A stretch of 5,141 nucleotides of DNA from an uncultured Clostridia bacterium. Lineage in GTDB: Bacteria; Bacillota; Clostridia; Christensenellales; QALW01. The first letter of the stretch is position 1, and each line of letters starts with the position of its first letter. The position numbers were made by a program, and so were the translations under genes. The stretch spans positions 1 to 5,141 of the forward strand of contig URTC01000149.1 of assembly GCA_900550765.1 (NCBI GenBank), in the 5' to 3' direction. The notes under the pieces were generated by a model, which searched no databases, was not told the DNA's origin, and saw nothing but the letters and a program-made list of their open reading frames with translations. Shown piece by piece: positions 1-5,141 of the stretch.

Positions 1-555
1 GAGGGTCTTGAGGATACGGATGTGGTGATCTAGTGGGGGCATATGGCACATCATCTGGTGCCGGATGAGGTGGCAGTAAGGGGACAGCAGGCGGTGCTTT
101 CGGGCATGGGACTTGTGGTGCTGCACAGCGGACACCATTCCAAAGTGTTTAAGCTGCTGATGGGAACGCCATGCAGTCTTTCCTGGCGGGAAAACGGAGA
201 TATGGAGCGTGTGTGGGTGATTGATCCGAGCCATCCCATTGCGCAAGGGATTGACCGCTATTTTGAATTAGAGCACGAAGAAACTTATGCCGAGCCGTTT
301 TCGATTCCTGAGCCGGCTCATCTGGTATTTGCCGGCTGGTATTAAGTCGGCGAGCTTTTCCGGAGCGGCTGCTGCTATCATCGGGGACATGGAAATATCT
401 TTTATTTCCAGCCCGGACATGAGAGCTTCCCTACCTTTTATAATAAAAACGTACAAACGGTTATTCAAAACGCTGTGCGGTGGTGTGTGCCGGTAATTCG
501 AAAGGGCATTGACTGTCCGCAGGTAGAAAAGATTGTTCCCGGAAGCAAACGCTGA
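1..555 (+). pseudogene. ThuA-like protein gene, 5'-truncated by the window edge and interrupted by two in-frame stops
   Basis: Reading frame 1 gives ThuA-family sequence (trehalose utilisation protein family, class I glutamine-amidotransferase-like fold, cytoplasmic, biochemical role poorly defined) over 184 codons up to TGA at 553-555. Recognisable segments are [13 protein letters not shown] just after the first stop, [36 protein letters not shown], and, after the second stop, FRSGCCYHRGHGNIFYF then QPGHESFPTFYN. The frame is broken by TAG at 31-33, where relatives as I recall them have the first Trp of a WWGH motif (TGG to TAG is one transition), and by TAA at 343-345, where they have a Glu or Gln (one substitution). 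No frameshift is needed to read across either. The ATG at 43 opens a 100-codon frame but has poorly spaced G-rich sequence upstream and lacks the start of the domain, so I do not treat it as a real start. Programmed readthrough or assembly error are alternatives; I favour a pseudogene. Confidence 0.82.
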
Positions 556-591
556 GCGCTTGTTTTGACCGATAAACTCGGATTTCTTGCG

Positions 592-596
592 GGAGG
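592..596 (+). promoter_or_regulatory. Ribosome binding site that fixes the start of the membrane protein gene at 604
   Basis: GGAGG lies inside the G-rich run 591-598, seven bases before ATG 604. An in-frame TTG at 565 would add 13 residues but has no purine-rich site before it, and the added residues would precede the Lys/Arg-rich start of the membrane segment. The ATG at 604 is therefore preferred. Confidence 0.8.
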
Positions 597-603
597 GGTA
601 CCA

Positions 604-1404
604 ATGAAAACAAGAAAAAAGCTTCTTGCCGTGCTGTGCGGCATCGTGGTTTTTTTAAATCTGAGCATAAATTTTTTTGCGGTGTTTTCCCTTGGGTGGA
701 TCGGCAGCGAAACGCAGGAGATTGCCGGCGAGTTTGAGAAAATTGCAGAGCTGATGCAGGATAAGAACGCCGTTTCTCAACTGGCGCTTTCCCGTTTGGG
801 ACAAAGTACGGCGATGAGCAGCAGCGCCGTTCGGCTGCGGCAGGAACTGCAGGAGAGAACGCTTAGCGGTTCCCGCGGAAAAGTGGAGGCCGCGGCAAAG
901 GAGTATTTGGACAGCCTGATTACACTGGCTGGGAATATGGCTGAAAAACTCAGCAGTCGGTCCATTGTGCTTTCCCTTTCGTATGACTATGTATATTTAA
1001 ATCCGCAGAATGCTAAAAAGAATCTTCAGTCTGCCAGGCGTATCGTGGGAGAGCTGCAGGCCGAGAGCGAACGGGCCGGTCAAAGAAATACTTATATGGG
1101 ATATCTCAAAGGAAAGAACGCCGGCTTGGGATACGTTTATGTATATCAGGCATTGATTATGACGCTGGCACTTCAAATGAATGATGGCGGTATGGTTGTT
1201 TTAGAAGGTCAGGAGGATAGCTTTGCTGTTATGCTGCTTCTTTTCGATAAGCAGGAGGAGATTGCGGATTTTTTGCTTCAGAACCAGAAAAAATGGAGTG
1301 TTTCCTCTACCGGCAGGCTTGTGATAACGGATTCCAATGTACAAAGGGAATATCAAAGAATCGCCAAAGAGCGCAACGAGCTGCTGCAGAGGCTTGACGG
1401 TTAA
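604..1404 (+). CDS. Hypothetical membrane-anchored protein with a large, probably extracytoplasmic domain
   Basis: I do not recognise the family. The 266-residue product starts MKTRKKLL: a short basic head, then a hydrophobic stretch at about residues 7-31, then about 230 mostly polar residues with no second membrane segment. By the positive-inside rule the C-terminal part should lie outside the membrane. Residues from about 35 to 125 are rich in Glu, Lys, Gln, Ala and Leu and look helical, possibly coiled coil. A Tyr-rich stretch follows (SYDYVYLNP near residue 125, GLGYVYVYQAL near 180), and the last 25 residues are again charged and helical. No catalytic motif is visible. There is no clear signal-peptidase site, so an uncleaved anchor is more likely than secretion. 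The gene begins 48 bp after the end of the ThuA-like remnant on the same strand with no terminator or convincing promoter between them, so it may be the surviving distal gene of that operon. It ends in TAA directly against a hairpin terminator. Confidence 0.75.
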   Translation: MKTRKKLLAVLCGIVVFLNLSINFFAVFSLGWIGSETQEIAGEFEKIAELMQDKNAVSQLALSRLGQSTAMSSSAVRLRQELQERTLSGSRGKVEAAAKEYLDSLITLAGNMAEKLSSRSIVLSLSYDYVYLNPQNAKKNLQSARRIVGELQAESERAGQRNTYMGYLKGKNAGLGYVYVYQALIMTLALQMNDGGMVVLEGQEDSFAVMLLLFDKQEEIADFLLQNQKKWSVSSTGRLVITDSNVQREYQRIAKERNELLQRLDG

Positions 1405-1434
1405 AAAAACGGCTTTCTGCGGAAAGCCGTTTTT
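1405..1434. terminator. Bidirectional intrinsic terminator between convergent genes
   Basis: CGGCTTTC at 1410-1417 pairs with GAAAGCCG at 1422-1429 around a TGCG loop. Five As (1405-1409) before and five Ts (1430-1434) after extend the stem to 13 bp. Read from either strand it gives a GC-rich stem followed by a U-tract, so it can end both the rightward gene stopping at 1404 and the leftward gene stopping at 1443. The hairpin starts immediately after the TAA of the rightward gene. Confidence 0.88.
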
Positions 1435-1442
1435 CTGTATCC

Positions 1443-2705
1443 TCAGGTAGCGCTTTGAAGGCGCGCCTCATAGCGTTTGATTTCTTCTGTTAAATAGCTT
1501 AAATCCTGTCCCCATAATTCTTTATGGGCCAAAATTTGCGGGGTTTCTTCCTGCGAGAGAACAGCGCTGAAGGAATCGCGGATGTCGTAGATGCGGTAGA
1601 CCTGCAGAATGCAGAAAAGCGAAAATATTAAGTGCTTCGGCAGCTGCTGGTATTGGCGCTGATATTCTTTAAACACAGGCAGCACATTTTCGGCAAAATT
1701 TCCGGCAATGCCGGGCAGCAGCTCTTTCCAGAGAATTTTGATGTATGGATTGGAGAGCCGGCGGATGGTATCCAGTGCGTAGATCTCGATTTCTTCAAAG
1801 TTCATGTCGACAGTCGGCACGATCTCTTCAAACACGGAAACGGTCATATGCTTTACCAGCCGCGGACGCGAGGTAAAATCCGCCGCGGTTTCCACATCAT
1901 GCAGTACGGCATAGGCGGCGGAAACCGTAAGAGCGCCGTCGTACACGCGTTTTTTCATTGTACGGTAGGGCTGGATATCGTCAGCCCACAGGACTTGGTC
2001 GCGGAAAGGAAGCTGCGCACGGATATCCTTTTTTGCCGAAAGGACAAGGCGCAGGTATTTTTCCGTAAAAATCTCCAAAGAGCCGCTGCTGACGGAAGAA
2101 GAATCCGCCAGGGATTCCGCTACGGTATTACAAAAAGTGTTTTCTAAGTTCAGCCAGTTGATAAAATCAATGCCTAATTTCCAATGCTCGCTGTAGCGAA
2201 GGATGCAGTTCTTTAATTCCTCGCCGTTATTGTCGGTATCGGCCGTTGGAACGATGATAAAACCGCGCCTTTCTAAGCAAAATCTTCTAAACAGCAGCAT
2301 CGTCAGCTGCGCTGCGGCATTTTGAGGCGTTTTTTTCATTTTCTCAGCTGAAAAAGTGACCGGTGCGGCAGGCGCCCACAGAATCACGGAAATATTGGTA
2401 TCGTCCGAAAGGCTGAGCAGCTGCTCGTATTCCGTAAAGGGATCCAGCACGCGGGTGACAGAATCAATGCGGATATCCTCTCGTTCGCTTTTGTCAGCGG
2501 CGTGTACGGTATACACATTATACTGCTTTTGCCCTTTGGCGGCTTTTTCGTCCCGGATTATGATGCTGTTGGCGCAGGCCTGTCCGCTTTCGTTGGCCGT
2601 TTGCAGCAGCCGGCCGAAAAATGCGCGGGAAAAAGCATTGTCGCCGAATTGCAGAAGCTTAACCGGCCGATTTGCAGCCGGATCGGCTGAAGTTTTATTT
2701 TTCAT
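1443..2705 (-). CDS. UxaB/mannitol dehydrogenase-family protein (tagaturonate reductase-like), probably without the classical activity
   Basis: The 420-residue product aligns by eye along its length with tagaturonate reductase (altronate oxidoreductase, UxaB), which uses NAD(H) to interconvert tagaturonate and altronate in galacturonate catabolism. Matching scaffold segments are LLQFGDNAFSRAFF (residues 17-30), DPFTEYEQLL (88-97), AAQLTMLLFRRF (131-142), NNGEELK (159-165), NTFCNT (189-194), WADDIQPYR (240-248), NPYIKILWKELL in the C-terminal helical domain, and LPKHLIFSL near the end. Family motifs are altered: the Gly-rich loop GEGNF reads GDNAF; the SNTTEAG segment reads LWAPAAP (109-115); the DRI segment after NTFCNT reads ESL; and the catalytic K-x4-N-x2-H motif keeps Lys251 but has Asp256 and Leu259 in place of Asn and His. 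It is shorter than typical UxaB (roughly 480 residues, from memory). The frame is intact, with a good ribosome site (GAGGTG, 2710-2715) and its own promoter, so it is probably expressed. It may be a regulator, a binding protein or an enzyme with changed chemistry. Family assignment is confident; function is unknown. Confidence 0.85.
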   Translation of the reverse strand: MKNKTSADPAANRPVKLLQFGDNAFSRAFFGRLLQTANESGQACANSIIIRDEKAAKGQKQYNVYTVHAADKSEREDIRIDSVTRVLDPFTEYEQLLSLSDDTNISVILWAPAAPVTFSAEKMKKTPQNAAAQLTMLLFRRFCLERRGFIIVPTADTDNNGEELKNCILRYSEHWKLGIDFINWLNLENTFCNTVAESLADSSSVSSGSLEIFTEKYLRLVLSAKKDIRAQLPFRDQVLWADDIQPYRTMKKRVYDGALTVSAAYAVLHDVETAADFTSRPRLVKHMTVSVFEEIVPTVDMNFEEIEIYALDTIRRLSNPYIKILWKELLPGIAGNFAENVLPVFKEYQRQYQQLPKHLIFSLFCILQVYRIYDIRDSFSAVLSQEETPQILAHKELWGQDLSYLTEEIKRYEARLQSAT

Positions 2706-2731
2706 AGTTCACCTCTTTGTTGTATATAAAT

Positions 2732-2760
2732 ATTTTACCACATTCGACGTTTTTTTTCAA
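2732..2760 (-). promoter_or_regulatory. Sigma-A-type promoter of the UxaB-like gene
   Basis: On the minus strand, TTGAAA (2755-2760) is followed by a 17-bp spacer and TAAAAT (2732-2737). The spacer begins with an A-run. Transcription would start near 2725, giving a leader of about 20 nt containing the ribosome site GAGGTG at 2710-2715. Confidence 0.72.
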
Positions 2761-2794
2761 TCCCTGCTGTATGGTGATTGTTTCCTTTTTGTGT

Positions 2795-2805
2795 ATATGG
2801 AATAT
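2795..2805. repeat. Direct repeat ATATGGAATAT, upstream copy
   Basis: This 11-bp word recurs exactly at 2860-2870, 65 bp downstream start to start. It has dyad symmetry in its ends (ATAT-N3-ATAT). This copy lies about 25 bp upstream of the -35 box of the rightward promoter and about 35 bp upstream of the -35 box of the leftward one. It could be an operator half; no binding protein is identified. Confidence 0.4.
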
Positions 2806-2828
2806 CGGAAAATTTTTATTTTGGGGTA

Positions 2829-2857
2829 TTGACAGCCGTATTTCCTCGTGTTAGTAT
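2829..2857 (+). promoter_or_regulatory. Sigma-A-type promoter of the secreted protein gene
   Basis: A perfect -35 TTGACA (2829-2834) is followed by a 17-bp spacer and TAGTAT (2852-2857). A TG at 2849-2850 one base before the -10 box makes it an extended -10. Transcription would start around 2864, inside the second copy of ATATGGAATAT, leaving a leader of about 86 nt before the ATG at 2950. Confidence 0.75.
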
Positions 2858-2859
2858 AG

Positions 2860-2870
2860 ATATGGAATAT
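2860..2870. repeat. Direct repeat ATATGGAATAT, copy over the transcription start
   Basis: This is the second exact copy of the word at 2795-2805. It lies just after the -10 box and spans the predicted start site, a typical position for a repressor to block RNA polymerase. The two copies lie on opposite sides of the promoter. Confidence 0.4.
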
Positions 2871-2879
2871 TTTTCAAGT

Positions 2880-2925
2880 TATAGTATGAAGAAGGCTCTT
2901 TGCATAGAGCTTTAAAAATACTATA
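2880..2925 (+). promoter_or_regulatory. Two-tier hairpin in the 5' leader of the secreted protein gene
   Basis: The outer stem is a perfect 8-bp inverted repeat, TATAGTAT (2880-2887) with ATACTATA (2918-2925). Inside it, AAGGCTCT (2892-2899) pairs with AGAGCTTT (2906-2913) around a 6-nt loop, with one G-U pair, and a 4x4 internal loop joins the two stems. There is no T-tract after it, so it is not an ordinary terminator. The ribosome site GGAGG (2938-2942) lies outside, 12 bases downstream. It could stabilise the mRNA or be a target for an RNA- or DNA-binding regulator. It does not match a riboswitch class I recognise. Confidence 0.5.
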
Positions 2926-2949
2926 GAAAAAGGAAATGGAGGAAAATAT

Positions 2950-5141
2950 ATGAGAAAAAAGAAGTGGCTGAGTATCCTGGCAGTATGTGCGATTTTTTTG
3001 AGCGTATTGCAGGGCGTGGTGTTTGCGGAAACCGTAGCGCCCAACATTGTGGCGCACTATACGTTTGATGAGGGAAACGACGGATGGTGGCTCTACGGCA
3101 ACGGATCTGCAACACTGGGCCGCGAGCGTGTTGCGCCCAACAGCAGCGATTACTGCCTTGTGGCATATGAGCGCCCGGATGCATGGACGTCGCCGGCAAT
3201 TGATATTTATCAGTTGATAAAAGCAGCCGGGCCGGGAACTTATACCGTGCATGCAACCGTAAAAACAGACAGCACTTACGGGGGCCGTACGCGGATTCTA
3301 TTGCGGTCAAATAAAGAGAATTCTTTTATTAAAGATCAGGGAACCGATTATCATATGTGGTTAAGCGTTGGACCGAAGATGGAAAGGAACGCGTGGAAAA
3401 ATCTTTCGGGATCTTTTAAAATACTGCCTTCGGATATATCGGAAAGTACGGGACAGCTTGTGCTGTGTTTTGATTCTATGGTCAACCAAACACCGTCTGC
3501 TCTTTACATAAGTGATGTAATTATTTGCAAGCTGAGCAATACCGGGGCAACGAACGGAACGTTTGAATACGGAACAGTAGGCTGGCGAAATTGGGGTGGC
3601 GAAGGGACTCTTGATGTAGGCACGCAGTATAAATTCGGCAATTTAATTCCTATCGGGCATTATTTAAAAGCCTCTACGTATGGGTCTATCGCGTGCAATG
3701 TAGATCAAATACTTTCTAATTACGGCAAAATAAAGTATCAGGTAGATTTTGATTTATACTTAGCAAGCTATTCGCTGGAAGCAATCGATAAGTTACAATT
3801 TTATTTATCAAAGGGAGAGTATCAATATCACTATCTTATCCAGCAAAAAGGCCAATCGGAGCTGGTACATGGTTGGCAGCATATATCGTTAGAAATTGAT
3901 ACTTCAATAGCACCGTATTATAGTCCCGGCAGTGATATTTTGTATGATTTACTGCAGCCCAATACCCGAGAGGTATTTTTCCGGATACAGTATGATCCGG
4001 TTTCCGGGGCGGAAGAGCAAGATGAAGAATATGGAATAACCAACTTTACATTCCGGCCGAAAACGCAAGCGAATTACGTACCGTCACAGTATATAGTGCT
4101 TTCGGATAGCTATGTGGAATTAGCTCCGGGAGAAACGCATCAATTGACCGCTGCACTTTATCCTGCAAATTGTACATATCGTGGAATCGAGTGGAAGAGT
4201 AGTAACGGTGCATATGCCAATATAAACGGCAGTGGAAAAATCACAGTAGGAGGGTATCCTGGGCGCGGTGAACAGCAAGTGGTAATCACAGCACAATCTG
4301 AAGATGGAGGGAGTATCGCAAGATGTATTGTGATAGTAAAAGACCTTCAGTTTAAGTATTTAAAGGAAAAATTCGGATTTGATACGCGGGTGTGCAATAT
4401 TCTTGAAGATATTCAGAATGCGTTAAAGAGCAAATATTCTACGGATTTAGCGCATGCGGATTATATGTATAATCGAATTATAGGAGGATTTTATTATTCT
4501 GGTTCTGCCTGGAATTTGACGGCAGGCGATCCATATTCAGGTACAGATGAACAGAGTTATATTACCGGGCAATTGGGGATATCTCTTGCAGATTATAAAT
4601 ATGTGCGTTATCATGTACAACGGCAGAATGAAATATTGTCAGATCGGGCAAGGTGGAACTTAGATGTAATGAAAAATGGAAGAAATAATAATACATCTCA
4701 AGACTATGATATTAGTTTTGCAACATATAGAGATAGTATTGATGCTACTGCCACAGAAGAAGAATTTGAAAGCATGTGGGTAGAAATGTATAATCGTTAT
4801 AATAATAAAGGAGATTTTGCGCATCAGTCTATTACAACTTCTGCTTTGTTATATGATGGAATAGTGGATGAGCAACGAAAAGATTTAGCCGGATGGTTGG
4901 GTGATGTGGCTTTAACTGATGTAGGAAAAGGGGTTCCATCGTTAGGATCGGATGATTATTATGCCGATTTAGATTCAGAAAACATTGTATATTTTATGCA
5001 GCAGAATGGCTGGGATTATAATACGGCCTTTGAAAATTATTATTATCAGGTGGGATATCTTTATACCCGTACAGAAGTATATCTACGAAATACTAATATA
5101 GAAACAATTAGAAATAAAAATTCTAAAAAATTAAAACTTAA
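2950..5141 (+). CDS. Secreted multidomain protein: two CBM4/9-like domains, a Big_2 domain and an unknown C-terminal domain (3' end outside the window)
   Basis: The frame is open from ATG 2950 (GGAGG at 2938-2942, seven-base gap) to the window edge: 730 codons without a stop. Residues 1-26 are a Sec signal peptide (MRKKKW head, hydrophobic core, probable cleavage after VVFA). Residues about 33-196 look like a CBM4/9-type carbohydrate-binding beta-sandwich, opening with YTFDEGNDGWW and closing with a YISDVII strand. Residues about 199-370 look like a second copy, opening with GTFEYGTVGW and closing with YGITNFTF. Residues about 381-463 fit a bacterial Ig-like Big_2 domain (VELAPGETHQLTAALYPAN, then IEWKSSN, then GKITV). 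From about 464 onward is a mostly helical, Tyr/Asn/Asp-rich region I cannot name. Its most family-like motifs are DFAHQS (622-627), GWLGD (648-652) and an Asp-rich stretch from 668 (DDYYADLDSENI). No glycosidase catalytic motif, dockerin, sortase signal or S-layer domain is seen before the edge. GC falls steeply along the gene. The protein likely acts outside the cell on, or attached to, a glycan. Domain calls are by eye: Big_2 good, CBMs probable, C-terminus unknown. Confidence 0.82.
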   Translation, partial: MRKKKWLSILAVCAIFLSVLQGVVFAETVAPNIVAHYTFDEGNDGWWLYGNGSATLGRERVAPNSSDYCLVAYERPDAWTSPAIDIYQLIKAAGPGTYTVHATVKTDSTYGGRTRILLRSNKENSFIKDQGTDYHMWLSVGPKMERNAWKNLSGSFKILPSDISESTGQLVLCFDSMVNQTPSALYISDVIICKLSNTGATNGTFEYGTVGWRNWGGEGTLDVGTQYKFGNLIPIGHYLKASTYGSIACNVDQILSNYGKIKYQVDFDLYLASYSLEAIDKLQFYLSKGEYQYHYLIQQKGQSELVHGWQHISLEIDTSIAPYYSPGSDILYDLLQPNTREVFFRIQYDPVSGAEEQDEEYGITNFTFRPKTQANYVPSQYIVLSDSYVELAPGETHQLTAALYPANCTYRGIEWKSSNGAYANINGSGKITVGGYPGRGEQQVVITAQSEDGGSIARCIVIVKDLQFKYLKEKFGFDTRVCNILEDIQNALKSKYSTDLAHADYMYNRIIGGFYYSGSAWNLTAGDPYSGTDEQSYITGQLGISLADYKYVRYHVQRQNEILSDRARWNLDVMKNGRNNNTSQDYDISFATYRDSIDATATEEEFESMWVEMYNRYNNKGDFAHQSITTSALLYDGIVDEQRKDLAGWLGDVALTDVGKGVPSLGSDDYYADLDSENIVYFMQQNGWDYNTAFENYYYQVGYLYTRTEVYLRNTNIETIRNKNSKKLKL

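Noticed and set aside
43..345. A stand-alone 100-residue protein starting at ATG 43
   Set aside because: It is the middle of a ThuA-like domain, bounded by two nonsense codons. The G-run before the ATG is too close for a normal ribosome site, and family sequence continues in frame on both sides.
31..345. Genetic code reassignment or pyrrolysine at the in-frame stops
   Set aside because: TAA also ends the gene at 1404 right against a terminator, TGA ends the leftward gene and the ThuA-like frame, and both TAG and TAA would need recoding at once.
565..593. TTGACC as a -35 box for the membrane protein gene
   Set aside because: No -10-like sequence exists 16-18 bp downstream; that position is G-rich.
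1632..2147. Rightward 171-residue open frame
   Set aside because: It lies antisense inside the UxaB-like gene, whose protein matches a known family. It has no convincing ribosome site or recognisable domain.
2356..2832. Rightward 158-residue open frame running into the intergenic region
   Set aside because: It is mostly antisense to the 5' part of the UxaB-like gene, and its tail is AT-rich promoter sequence. No ribosome site or family resemblance is seen.
3046..3143. Repeated GCGCCCAACA within the start of the secreted protein gene
   Set aside because: It encodes Ala-Pro-Asn in two unrelated places of the protein and is not surrounded by further similarity, so it is probably coincidence.
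2851..3310. Two leftward open frames of 133 and 129 residues
   Set aside because: They are antisense to the signal peptide and first CBM-like domain of the secreted protein. Their Cys/Arg/His-rich composition is typical of shadow frames.

Overview
The window looks like a chromosomal piece of a low-to-moderate GC Firmicute, probably a carbohydrate-using Clostridia member from a gut-like habitat. This is inference from strong GGAGG-type ribosome binding sites, TTGACA/TATAAT-type promoters with 17-bp spacers, a hairpin terminator with a T-tract, and the gene content (ThuA-like, tagaturonate-reductase-like, and a secreted protein with carbohydrate-binding-like and Big_2 domains). TAA and TGA behave as ordinary stops in the neighbouring genes, so the standard bacterial code applies.

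Layout: (1) 1-555 (+) is the 3' part of a ThuA-like gene broken by two in-frame stops, TAG at 31-33 and TAA at 343-345. Recognisable ThuA-family sequence continues in the same frame across both. (2) 604-1404 (+) is an orphan protein of 266 residues with one N-terminal membrane segment. (3) 1405-1434 is a 13-bp hairpin flanked by A and T tracts, a bidirectional terminator between two convergent genes. (4) 1443-2705 (-) is a protein of the UxaB/mannitol dehydrogenase family whose scaffold is easy to recognise but whose cofactor-binding and catalytic motifs are nearly all substituted. (5) 2706-2949 is a divergent regulatory region with one promoter for each direction, a repeated 11-bp partly symmetric word, and a two-tier hairpin in the leader of the rightward gene. 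(6) 2950 to the window end (+) is an open reading frame of at least 730 codons. It encodes a secreted protein: signal peptide, two tandem CBM4/9-like domains, a Big_2 immunoglobulin-like domain and an unrecognised C-terminal domain. It has no stop inside the window.

The genes do not form an obvious single pathway. The shared theme is sugars: ThuA and UxaB relatives are sugar or uronate metabolism proteins, and the secreted protein looks made to bind glycans. Two of the sugar-metabolism genes look decayed or repurposed: one by nonsense mutations, the other by loss of active-site residues with an intact reading frame, promoter and ribosome binding site. The most interesting items are the probably non-catalytic UxaB-like protein and the large secreted protein. 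The base composition of the latter falls from about 57-62% GC near its 5' end to about 23-32% near its 3' end, suggesting a mosaic origin.
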